DNA of 64,000 bases from Actinostola sp. cb2023 (lineage: Eukaryota; Cnidaria; Anthozoa; Actiniaria; Actinostolidae): assembly GCA_033675265.1 (NCBI GenBank), contig JAUJYZ010001389.1, positions 1 through 64,000 on the forward strand, given 5' to 3'. Below the pieces are notes generated by a model. That model saw nothing but the letters and a program-made list of their open reading frames with translations, was not told the origin of the DNA and did not search any database. Every line of letters starts with the position of its first letter. Within the stretch, counting starts at the first letter, position 1. Made by a program: the position numbers and the translations under genes. This document shows positions 56,769 through 64,000 of this stretch, piece after piece.

Positions 56769-57659
56769 TCATGTTTCTTCGAGGTTTCGCTCCTCATCAA
56801 TGAGTTTCAATCGGTTAAATTTAAAACACAGTTGGTGAACAGCGTCACAGTCCTGACAGCGATAGAACTTTGTTTTCATGGTTTTTAATTTTGCGTGAAA
56901 AACATTCCTGCAAATGTCGCATTCTACTTGTTGGTTCGGGTGAAGGTAGTGACCTTCATGCCATAAACACCTTGGGCATTGAACTACAGATATTTCATGA
57001 AAATGATTTGATTCACAAATATGACACTCTCTTTGATCTCCATCATCTGATTCTGAGCTCTCTTGTTCATCACTACTTTCTTCTTTTTCCTCTTCTTCTT
57101 CTTCTTTTTCCTCTTCTTCTTCTTCTTTTTCCTCTTCTTCTTTTTCCTCTTCTGTTTCTTCATCATCATCTTGATGAGATTCATTACTGGTTTGACTTTC
57201 AGTTTCGCTATCATCCGTGTCCTCTTCCCCGGGTTGCCTCGCAATCAGATCTGCTAAAAGTCTCTTGTTTCGAACCAGTTTTTTGTCAATGTCTAGTTCT
57301 GACAAGCCGTCCGTAAACGTTTTGAGTCCTCTCGGCGTTCTAACATCTAGGTTGTAAGGTAGTAAAGCGTATTCAATGAGTTCTTCCATGCTGGTGACTG
57401 GAATTCTCCGCTGATGATAAGTCATCTCTCCGTGCAAATTCCAGTATAAAATGTCTTTGGAAGTCGCTATACTATGAAGAAAATCTAAAGCTTTTCCCCT
57501 TGGTATGCTTTTCGGGAGCTGCTGAATCATTTGACTGATTTCATTTCCATCTGATTTTGATAACTCATCGCCGGAGAATGTATCACTCTCGGTGTCAGTA
57601 GAATCGTCTTCAGAATCTTCTTCTCGTTTTCTCTTCATGGTGGTCATTCGAATGGTCAA
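56769..57659 (-). CDS. Acidic zinc-binding protein of Polinton/adintovirus-type elements (putative accessory structural protein)
   Basis: 296 codons. The N-terminal 25 residues are basic/acidic mixed, followed by a domain with ILYWNLHGEMTYHQRRIPV and TPRGLKTFTDGL. This resembles a W-N-x-x-G-E family I know from animal virus-like transposons. A very acidic Glu/Asp tract covers about residues 145-210. The C-terminal region has four CxxC pairs (CHIC, CPRC, CDIC, CQDC), suggesting zinc ribbons. The function is not established. A TATA-like TATAAATA lies at 57700-57693, 41-61 bases before the possible start codons (57659, 57647, 57638). AATAAAA on the same strand near 56704 would end the transcript. 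The ORF is intact. Confidence 0.8.
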   Translation of the reverse strand: MTIRMTTMKRKREEDSEDDSTDTESDTFSGDELSKSDGNEISQMIQQLPKSIPRGKALDFLHSIATSKDILYWNLHGEMTYHQRRIPVTSMEELIEYALLPYNLDVRTPRGLKTFTDGLSELDIDKKLVRNKRLLADLIARQPGEEDTDDSETESQTSNESHQDDDEETEEEKEEEEKEEEEEEKEEEEEEKEESSDEQESSESDDGDQRECHICESNHFHEISVVQCPRCLWHEGHYLHPNQQVECDICRNVFHAKLKTMKTKFYRCQDCDAVHQLCFKFNRLKLIDEERNLEET

Positions 57660-57692
57660 AGTAGAAATGAGAGCACGTCCAGGGCGGGCCGT

Positions 57693-57700
57693 TATTTATA
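57693..57700 (-). promoter_or_regulatory. TATA box of the acidic protein gene
   Basis: TATAAATA on the - strand, 41-61 bases before the possible start codons. It overlaps the last codons of the upstream small-protein gene, so the two genes are likely transcribed separately. Confidence 0.5.
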
Positions 57701-58076
57701 ACAGAAAGAGACTCAACGCAGACATCAGGGGTGTCATAACATCACTAACAAACCCTCCACCTTTCTGGGCTAATAATGCTTTCTTAGTTTTGTATGGAAC
57801 TGATGAGTCAGCCAATTCTCGTAGGACATCAGCATGAGGTCTAAGTCTTCCTTTTTGTGTGTGTGATAGTGGAATAGCTCCTCTTAATAAATTAAAGCAA
57901 ACTTCACAAATGGCATGAACCTGTTCTGGGGTCGCTGATGTAAGTAAAACAGCCCTCTGATGGGAAGGACAACAGGCTAAAAGATGCAGATAGCCAAAAT
58001 TATCAAGAAGCAATTGACTCATGTTTTCACAACTACAAACTTCGCTCAAATGAATCTTCAATGGAGATACTTTCAT
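57696..58076 (-). CDS. Small protein of Polinton/adintovirus-type elements, C-terminal KGGGF motif
   Basis: 126 codons. It contains ICEVCFNLLRGAIPLS, KGRLRPHADVLRELAD and a C-terminus LLAQKGGGF followed by a hydrophobic segment. The pattern of charged helix, then Lys-Gly-Gly-Gly-Phe, then hydrophobic tail recalls minor virion proteins found beside ATPase and capsid genes in adintovirus/Polinton-like elements. I infer a minor core or membrane-active role, not shown here. It lies 36 bases upstream of the acidic protein gene on the same strand and diverges from the ATPase gene across a CCTAG repeat. Confidence 0.75.
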   Translation of the reverse strand: MKVSPLKIHLSEVCSCENMSQLLLDNFGYLHLLACCPSHQRAVLLTSATPEQVHAICEVCFNLLRGAIPLSHTQKGRLRPHADVLRELADSSVPYKTKKALLAQKGGGFVSDVMTPLMSALSLFLL

Positions 58077-58130
58077 ATTTATTTATATTATTATTATTAG
58101 CCTAGCCCTAGCCCTTAACCTAGCTTATAG

Positions 58131-58265
58131 CCTAGCCTAGCCTAGCCTAGCCTAGCCTAGCCTAGCCTAGCCTAGCCTAGCCTAGCCTAGCCTAGCCTAG
58201 CCTAGCCTAGCCTAGCCTAGCCTAGCCTAGCCTAGCCTAGCCTAGCCTAGCCTAGCCTAGCCTAG
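58131..58265. repeat. (CCTAG)n tract between divergent genes
   Basis: About 27 perfect pentamers with diverged copies on both sides. It occupies the divergent promoter region of the virus-like element, between TATA-like boxes for the + and - genes. Confidence 0.93.
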
Positions 58266-58272
58266 CTTAGCC

Positions 58273-58282
58273 TATATAAATA
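58273..58282 (+). promoter_or_regulatory. TATA box of the ATPase gene
   Basis: TATATAAATA 44 bases before the ATG of the ATPase ORF, just right of the CCTAG repeat. The matching TATAAATA on the - strand at 57700-57693 precedes the acidic protein gene at a similar distance. Confidence 0.6.
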
Positions 58283-58325
58283 GCCCATAAATTACATTTT
58301 CATTCATTGTCGAAATTGACTCGAG

Positions 58326-59813
58326 ATGGGTCGGTTGTGCCCTATATGCTATAAAACAGTGCAAAATATATGGTCTCATTTAAGTCGAGTGCATAAGATT
58401 GATGGTCCAGATCGGAAGTTTTGGCTTCAGCAAGAACGGATGCAAAAAGGTGCGGGTCAGGAACCCACCCCACAGCTGGTGGAAAGTGTTGAAGCAGACC
58501 ATTGTAGCAGCTTTCAACTATTACACCCCTTTACTGCCATGGTGGCAGGAATGACCGGATCTGGAAAAACAGTTTGGGTTCAGAACTTACTTCAACATGC
58601 AGCCCAAGTCATCAAACCACAACCACAACGCATTGTATGGAGTTACGCACAGTGGCAACCTGCCTACGAAAAAATGAAAACAACTATTCCCGGGATAGAG
58701 TTTGTCAAAGGGATACCGCATGATTTGGATGAAGATTGGTATTTTAACCCTCAAACCAACAACCTGATTGTTATTGATGATCAAATGACTGAGACCTCCA
58801 ACGATAAGCGAATAATGAATTTATTCACCAAAGGATCTCATCATCGGAACCTGAGTGTCATCTTTCTCCTGCAAAACCTATATTTTCAGGGGAAAATAAT
58901 GCGGACTTTAAGTCTGAATGCTGCGTATCTCATTCTGTTCAAAAACCCCCGAGACAAACTACAAATTCTCACTTTAGGGAAACAGATGTACCCAGGAAAA
59001 ACAGAACAGTTTATTCAAAAGTATGAAGCTGCAGTGCAACGACCTTATGGCTATCTTTTTGTGGATCTCAAACCCAACACACCTGATGAGTGTCGACTTA
59101 GAACCAATGTTTTACCCAGTGATGAAAGTTCGACCCAGGCCCCCACTCCATCACGGTCAAGTGCAGAGTCGACAGCCATACAGTCGATGGCCAATTATTT
59201 TGAACGTCAGGGATATTTACAATCACCCTTGTTAAAACCAATGCAGAATTTAAATGATCAAATGAAGAGCATTTTGAAAGAGCCCAATGTTCCGGCGGAA
59301 ATCAAAACCAAGGAATACTCCCAACTGTTTAATCACTACCTCGGTCTACAACAACAGCTTCCCTACAGCGTTCCAAAAAGAACAACCCCACCACCTACAT
59401 TACATGAAAGTCATCTACTTACACCAAATTTTGAAACCCCAGTAAATGTACACGTAACCAGTGATGGTGGTTTTACAACAACTAAAACTCCTTCCTTCTT
59501 AAAACGCATAACATCTAAAATTAAAACTCCTTCTTTTGGGGAGGTTGGTGGAGTGAAACCTTTAGTCGGGGGTCCTTCTACTCCATTGAAATCCCATTCA
59601 GAAATGGGGCAACCAACCACCTTATTCAGCACACCAAACACTCAATCTGGTCTACCCATATTTCCACCCACTCCCCCACCAAGTAAAGACAAACCACTGA
59701 AGTGGATACCTTATCAGGATTCAGGGAAATACGAAGATGTATCGAAAACCCCTCGACGTTCAGAACGATTGAGAGCTATGGTGAAATCGCTGCCCAAGTG
59801 GCAGAACCATTAA
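58326..59813 (+). CDS. Zinc finger + packaging-type P-loop ATPase of a Polinton/adintovirus-like element
   Basis: 495 codons. An N-terminal C2H2 zinc finger (C5, C8, H18, H23) is followed by an ATPase core with Walker A GMTGSGKT at residues 75-82 and Walker B LIVIDD at about 147-152. Further conserved segments are FTKGSHHRNLSVIFLLQN (sensor region ending in Q-N) and ILFKNPRDKLQ. This layout is that of FtsK/HerA-like (A32-type) genome-packaging ATPases of Polintons and related viruses. From about residue 270 the protein becomes a Pro/Ser/Thr-rich tail without a known domain, ending near-basic (RRSERLRAMVKSLPKW). Start: first ATG, with a TATA box 44 bp upstream; AATAAA follows at 59897. No stop or frameshift. 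The expected role is pumping DNA into a capsid. Confidence 0.88.
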   Translation: MGRLCPICYKTVQNIWSHLSRVHKIDGPDRKFWLQQERMQKGAGQEPTPQLVESVEADHCSSFQLLHPFTAMVAGMTGSGKTVWVQNLLQHAAQVIKPQPQRIVWSYAQWQPAYEKMKTTIPGIEFVKGIPHDLDEDWYFNPQTNNLIVIDDQMTETSNDKRIMNLFTKGSHHRNLSVIFLLQNLYFQGKIMRTLSLNAAYLILFKNPRDKLQILTLGKQMYPGKTEQFIQKYEAAVQRPYGYLFVDLKPNTPDECRLRTNVLPSDESSTQAPTPSRSSAESTAIQSMANYFERQGYLQSPLLKPMQNLNDQMKSILKEPNVPAEIKTKEYSQLFNHYLGLQQQLPYSVPKRTTPPPTLHESHLLTPNFETPVNVHVTSDGGFTTTKTPSFLKRITSKIKTPSFGEVGGVKPLVGGPSTPLKSHSEMGQPTTLFSTPNTQSGLPIFPPTPPPSKDKPLKWIPYQDSGKYEDVSKTPRRSERLRAMVKSLPKWQNH

Positions 59814-59896
59814 GAACCTATACACCGTGTTAGTTTACAGACATGTCATTTGGTGTTTTTCATGTCTATGAATTATAGAACTTAAACTGAAAATCA

Positions 59897-59902
59897 AATA
59901 AA
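59897..59902 (+). promoter_or_regulatory. Polyadenylation signal of the ATPase gene
   Basis: AATAAA 84 bases after the stop codon, followed by an A-rich stretch. Confidence 0.6.
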
Positions 59903-60371
59903 AAATTTAAAAAACTGCATTGGTGGTCAACGTATTCAATGAATATTGGGGATGGGTAGAATTTAAATTAAGGTTATAAAGTATATGCCATGCACATATT
60001 GAAGCAAAGATCGATGCGGTTTAATGTAAAACAAAATCAGTGTAATAACATTATTTGATTTTTCAATACTATGGATATGGATTTCGTAATACATACAATA
60101 TGCGGTCTTTGTTGGAGCTTGCAGGTTACAAGCAAGTATGATATCAGAGCCGTACATAGTAACCCAAAATTCGTCAAAAAATATATATAAATAGATCAGT
60201 TCTCAATACTTTTTGGTATCTGTTTCGCTTGCTAGGGGGCCAACTGCCCCCTGCTCCTGTGCTGTATACAACTGGATATTGCCCATAATCGGAATATATA
60301 TAGTTCGGCACAAACTCGCTCGAATAACTGCTGTATATAATTGCTAATGTTATCATTTAAAACTTGGTGAA

Positions 60372-60443
60372 GACCTTGTGGTGTAATGGTTAACACATCT
60401 GACTCCAGATCAGAAGTTATGGGTTCGATTCCTATCAGGGTCA
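60372..60443 (+). tRNA. tRNA-Trp (anticodon CCA)
   Basis: 72 nt. The acceptor stem gaccttg/cagggtc has one G-U pair. The D arm with A box is tggtgtaatgg. The anticodon stem tctga-ctccaga-tcaga places CCA in the loop. The T arm with B box is ggttcgattcc, and the discriminator is A. It follows eukaryotic tRNA-Trp closely (gacctcgtggcgcaatgg... type). A T-rich stretch after it (tttattttc) could stop Pol III. It lies between the ATPase gene and the right TIR of the Polinton-like element. Confidence 0.88.
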
Positions 60444-60589
60444 GTTTATTTTCTAAATTCACATGATAATGATTTCCAATTGTTAAATAACCCTTTGGCT
60501 GAATGAGGTACGTAGGAAAGACGTCAAGTAACTATTACAAGGTCTATTGAATCCAATACGATCATGTTACACACACGGCATAAAATGAA

Positions 60590-61005
60590 CATAACATATT
60601 ATTAACATATAAACAACCACACACCGTGACACACGTGTGAATAACAATGCTCAATAAAAACAATAACAATGGGTTGATGGTGCAATTACGATGTCAAGAC
60701 GTGACTTTGAATAAAGTGTTTGCATTGTCTATGTATCGACATGGAACAAAAGAACAATGTACACACCTGCCATTCCCGCAGCAATCTAATGAGAGTTTAT
60801 GAATTAAATAATGTTGAGGGGGGACCGGATCTCCCTCCAGAAGTTGGGACCCCGGTTTCTAAGGTCCTAAGATTTGGGACCGAGGCAAGCTCGTTAAGAC
60901 CACCCATCCTGAAATTTGGGACCGAGGAAAGCTCGTTGAGACCACCCCTCCCCCTCCAAAATTGTGGGACCGGGACTGGCGCAGAACTCTCATTTGCCTA
61001 CTACT
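60590..61005 (-). repeat. Right terminal inverted repeat of the Polinton-like element
   Basis: Inverse copy of the left end. An open frame through it (60720-61007), also present in the left TIR, is probably not coding, since it merely reads the repeat. Confidence 0.88.
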
Positions 61006-61011
61006 AATAGA

Positions 61012-62035
61012 GCGTCTAGATCTATATTTTGGACACTCGGCGCTTGGCTAGGAGTTCCAGCTGATCATCCCATCCGCCAAGTGAACGCTCAATGAGCGTC
61101 TAGTGTCGCGTCTAGTTTGCTTTTGAAATGTGGTTTTTGAATTTTTTGATTTGGTAAGCGGCCGCGCGGTTTCCCGCCATTTATGTAAATAAGAAATCTG
61201 CTCAATCAAATTCAACTGACAAGAAAGTCAAGAAGTACCGGCGTTCAGTATAACGATTACAACCCGCTCAAAGTTCGCTATTCTACATGAAATCTCTTCA
61301 TATAAATAACACTGTAAGGGATTGATTTCTTTACAATGGACCTGTAAAGTTTGAAAAAACTTCGCCGGTGAGTCGGACTGACTCAACTCAACATGGAAAC
61401 CAATAACTTCAAGCCTGCTGATTGTCGCTGATATTTGTACTTCCAGTTCTTCGTTTATTGTTTTGAATAATTAGGGAGGAGTATTCCCAGGAAAAGATGG
61501 AATCGATTGATGTTGATTGAAAGTTCTGAATTCGACGAAAAAAGAGGAAACGTCGGCCTCGCTTTACAAAGAAAGAAATGTGCTTGCAGCCTTGATTCAA
61601 GATGAACACAGAACAGCGGCTTCAAAAACACGTTCAAAGACGAAATATCGTCTAAAACATTCCTTCAAACACATTTGAATCTCTTTGGATCTATTTGGTG
61701 GCTCGTATCTATTACTATTCCATATGATAAAATATATCAGTGTCTACAGGGCCGCGTACACAGCTCCAAGGGCCCAAGAATTTCCATACAAAAAAGGTAA
61801 AGTTTGAATGCCTGTAACTATTGCCCTATTTACTTACTTCCCTTCAAACTTTCCACTTTTACTAACTTTAGTATGCTCTTTCCAGTTATGGTATTTTCGT
61901 TTGTCTTCGGTGATAATTTAAAAAGTCACGTGACAGGTGATACAAGCCCGTTCCTTCACTGAAAGGCTGAAAGTAGAATTTTCTTACAAACTACAGTATC
62001 ACGTAGAGTATTTTATACGACTAAACTGCTTTCAT
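61012..62035. other. No gene recognised
   Basis: Only short frames on the - strand (61409-61637) without recognisable features. The sequence looks unique and AT-rich. Confidence 0.4.
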
Positions 62036-62257
62036 TAGCCTGCGTAGCAAGCGTTTCTCTTTTGGGAGAAATTAAAGGGCGAAAATGTTGTTTTTGATAC
62101 GAAAATTCCGTTTTGGCCGCGCGAAACCTAAGACGAGTGCAAAAAGCCGGAATTAGGGGGAGAGGTTTCGCGCGGCCAAAACTGAAACACAGCTATCCCA
62201 AAAACAACTTTTTTGCCCTTTGATTTCCCCCAAAAGAAACGCTTGCTACGCAGGCTA
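62036..62257. mobile_element. 222-bp MITE with TAGCCTGCGTAGCAAGCG ends
   Basis: Ends tagcctgcgtagcaagcgtt and inverse, with inner arms around ggttttggccgcgcgaaacc. TA at both ends may be the target duplication. From memory this terminal sequence is common in coral genomes. Confidence 0.8.
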
Positions 62258-63540
62258 TGCTTTCATAAGAGTATATAACATGTACAGACATGTAACTGCT
62301 CTATGAGATCCAACAGTGACATTTCATTCTTGTTGATCCCTTTTGAGCGGTGAGTTGGTCCTTTGACGCAATCTAATCTAATGGTGTGTTTCTTTATGAC
62401 TTTTGTACTGAGCGGGTTGATTGTTTAGGCCGACTATACAATATGAAGAACAACTGTTAGGTGCCTTTCTCATGCTAGTAATGACTCATTGGCTGCATGT
62501 GGTAAATAAGCACCTTGCTATGCGGTTTTCTTCTCAGATTAATGACATTTTAAAATGTCTTGTTCTCTTTTTAGTCAGTATGATGTTCACAAACAGATGT
62601 GCAGAGGATTAGGAGGAATTACCACACTAAAAACACCTAAGCACATTGTGTCTTTACAAGCCCGATGCAAGCATGACGGCCGGATATCTCTACAATTACA
62701 CTGACTATCTTTATTTTCGTTCAAAGGCATAGCCGTATCACAAAGATTAAATAGAAGTGATTAACAATTTATTCACAAGAGTAGAAAAAGCTTTTTTCAG
62801 TTTATTCCTTTTAGCTCGTGGATTTGAGTAGAGTCCACGTTATTGGGATTAAAATGAAATGGGGAAAATGGTCTCTCACTCGCTCCAACATTGTATACTC
62901 TTGTTAACTCGTGGATTGCATTCATAACCTTTTTCTCTCGGCATTCAACTTTCTCATAGTAAGAGCAAAACGCTCTAATGGCGCTGAAACGCCGTCACAG
63001 CATCGAAAGTAGTAAGAACAACACATTAGTGTAAAAAAAGTTTTATTATTTACGAAAAATCTTGAAATACGGAGGGATGTTTTAAAGCCACATACATTTA
63101 CTGTAAATATGCAAATTAAACAACGGTCTTCACAGATAATGAGCTTGGGCTCCCTGTCGTAAAAGCTGATCGAACAAATCGAAGTTAAAGTCTGTCCTAG
63201 CTCACTGAATACTAGTTTCGTGAGAAATCTCTTACACGTGTGACCGTCTTTCCCCCAAAGACCTCTTCACACAAGTATGATTTTAAAGCAATTTTTAAAT
63301 TGTGTTCGTTGCAAAAATGTTTGAATATCTGCGAGCGCGTGCACTGTGCTCTCATAGAGCACACGAATACGCATCCTTTGGCCAATCAGCGCGCGTTATA
63401 TCATAGTTATTTTATAACGACTGTCAGTGGTAGTGAGTGTGAGTGCCAGTAGAAGAATAGCCACTTCGTGGATCTACTGAGTAAAATATTTATGTATTTA
63501 TTTATTATTTTATGTATTTATTATTTTACTGATAAAGAAC
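62258..63540. other. No gene recognised
   Basis: No frame with recognisable features. A short hairpin ccacttcgtgg occurs near 63461. Confidence 0.35.
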
Positions 63541-63545
63541 TATGA

Positions 63546-63704
63546 TAAATATAGAAATGGAAACTAATGAGGAATATACAGAACAAATGTTCGGAAAAAA
63601 TCGGAAAAAATCGGGGTGTCGTGGGTTCGAATCCCACTCGAGGCGTCTGATTTTTTCCAAACATTTGTTCTGTATATTCCTCATTAGTTTCCATTTCTAT
63701 ATTT
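63546..63704. mobile_element. Inverted repeat with a tRNA 3'-half in the loop
   Basis: Arms of about 55 bp (tagaaatggaaactaatgag ... and inverse) are almost perfect. The loop at about 63615-63648 holds a tRNA T arm, gtggg-ttcgaat-cccac, with a B box. It is not a complete tRNA. Probably a MITE or a hairpin formed by template switching on a tRNA-ended sequence. Confidence 0.7.
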
Positions 63705-64000
63705 ATTATTTTATTTATTAATTATTTTATTTGTACTATCCAGAACGTCCAAGTTGTAGTTTCGTCGAGCGCTCGTAATCGATGTGTTTTTAAACTTCAA
63801 AAGTTATTTGAAAATTCATCTCCAGAACGTGCCAAAACGAGAAACTGTATTTTTGTAATGTTTAGATAAATCTATTTTGTAAATTTTCCACGGAAAATGT
63901 ATAGTTTTGAGAAAATAGAGCACATTTGAGCGACATTTGCTGGTGTAAACGTCGTCTTCAGGTTTTGAACACTTTGAGTGAATTGAGAAATACGTGCGCA

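Larger units (their letters stand above)
55987..61011. mobile_element. Complete 5013-bp Polinton-like / virus-like element with 6-bp target duplication
   Basis: Element 55993-61005 begins AGTAGTAGGCAAATGAG, ends in the exact inverse, and is flanked by AATAGA at 55987-55992 and 61006-61011. Long TIRs, AG...CT termini and a 6-bp duplication are hallmarks of Polintons/Mavericks. It encodes a zinc finger + P-loop ATPase and two small proteins, all intact, and a tRNA-Trp gene. DNA polymerase B, integrase, protease and major capsid genes are absent, so it cannot be autonomous as a Polinton. Intact ORFs and matching TIRs point to recent insertion. I infer a derivative mobilised and perhaps packaged in trans. 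Confidence 0.85.

Noticed and set aside
56984..57257. Poly-Lys and poly-Phe frames opposite the acidic protein gene
   Set aside because: Shadows of the Glu-rich codon tract in other frames.
58131..58265. (CCTAG)n as a telomere repeat
   Set aside because: Animal telomeres are TTAGGG-type, and the tract lies between two genes inside a bounded mobile element.
58869..58895. QNLYFQG inside the ATPase looks like a TEV protease site, hinting at vector contamination
   Set aside because: It falls in the conserved post-Walker B segment of the ATPase, and the surrounding DNA has intact TIRs, a target duplication and no vector sequence; coincidence.
60720..61007. 95-codon frame also present in the left TIR (55985-56257)
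   Set aside because: It reads the terminal inverted repeat itself, has no recognisable domain and runs off the element's end.

Overview
This is a repeat-dense piece of animal genome, about 38-40% GC by eye. It has spliced genes with GT/AG introns, AATAAA signals, tRNA-derived SINEs, many TIR transposon remnants and long tandem arrays. The organism is most likely a cnidarian, probably an anthozoan such as a stony coral. That rests on the style of the genes and repeats, for example a short inverted-repeat element at 62036-62257 of a type I associate with coral genomes. It is an inference, not a proof.

Two host genes are clear. The 3' half of the chaperonin gene CCT4 (TCP-1 delta) lies on the + strand at 1025-20921 in six exons and ends at a tiny last exon with an AATAAA at 21001. 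Its first intron here is 15.9 kb and is almost filled by about 132 copies of a 75-bp tandem repeat. The repeat unit is a copy of the intron's own 3' splice site plus the first part of the next CCT4 exon. On the - strand, a VIT + VWA domain gene (VWA5A-like) runs from 49661 down to 34864 in three coding exons, with an 11.2-kb intron and one apparent frameshift in the VIT domain. A possible two-exon gene for a 63-residue secreted peptide lies on the - strand at 25383-24888, directly beside a 53-bp satellite.

The rest is mobile DNA, much of it nested. A 5-kb element and a 331-bp relative, resembling Helentron-type rolling-circle elements in tandem, interrupt the 75-bp array (3590-8900). A 714-bp TIR element sits in the 53-bp satellite. 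A roughly 9.4-kb foldback-like element (38199-47604) with 1.7-2.3 kb inverted arms fills the large VWA5A intron. A 3.4-kb element has CACAGG ends and 7-bp target duplications (51593-54957). A 948-bp TIR element occurs three times, each time inside a different larger element. LINE and Penelope fragments, a SINE and many MITEs are also present.

The most notable unit is at 55993-61005. It is a complete 5013-bp element with terminal inverted repeats of about 400 bp and a perfect 6-bp target duplication (AATAGA), as in Polintons/Mavericks. It carries three intact ORFs: a zinc-finger plus packaging-type ATPase on +, and two small proteins on -, resembling accessory proteins of Polinton/adintovirus-type elements. 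TATA boxes lie upstream of its genes, a (CCTAG)n tract separates the divergent genes, and a tRNA-Trp(CCA) gene is inside. It has no polymerase, integrase or major capsid gene. It looks like a small non-autonomous virus-like element that keeps packaging functions and would need a helper to move.
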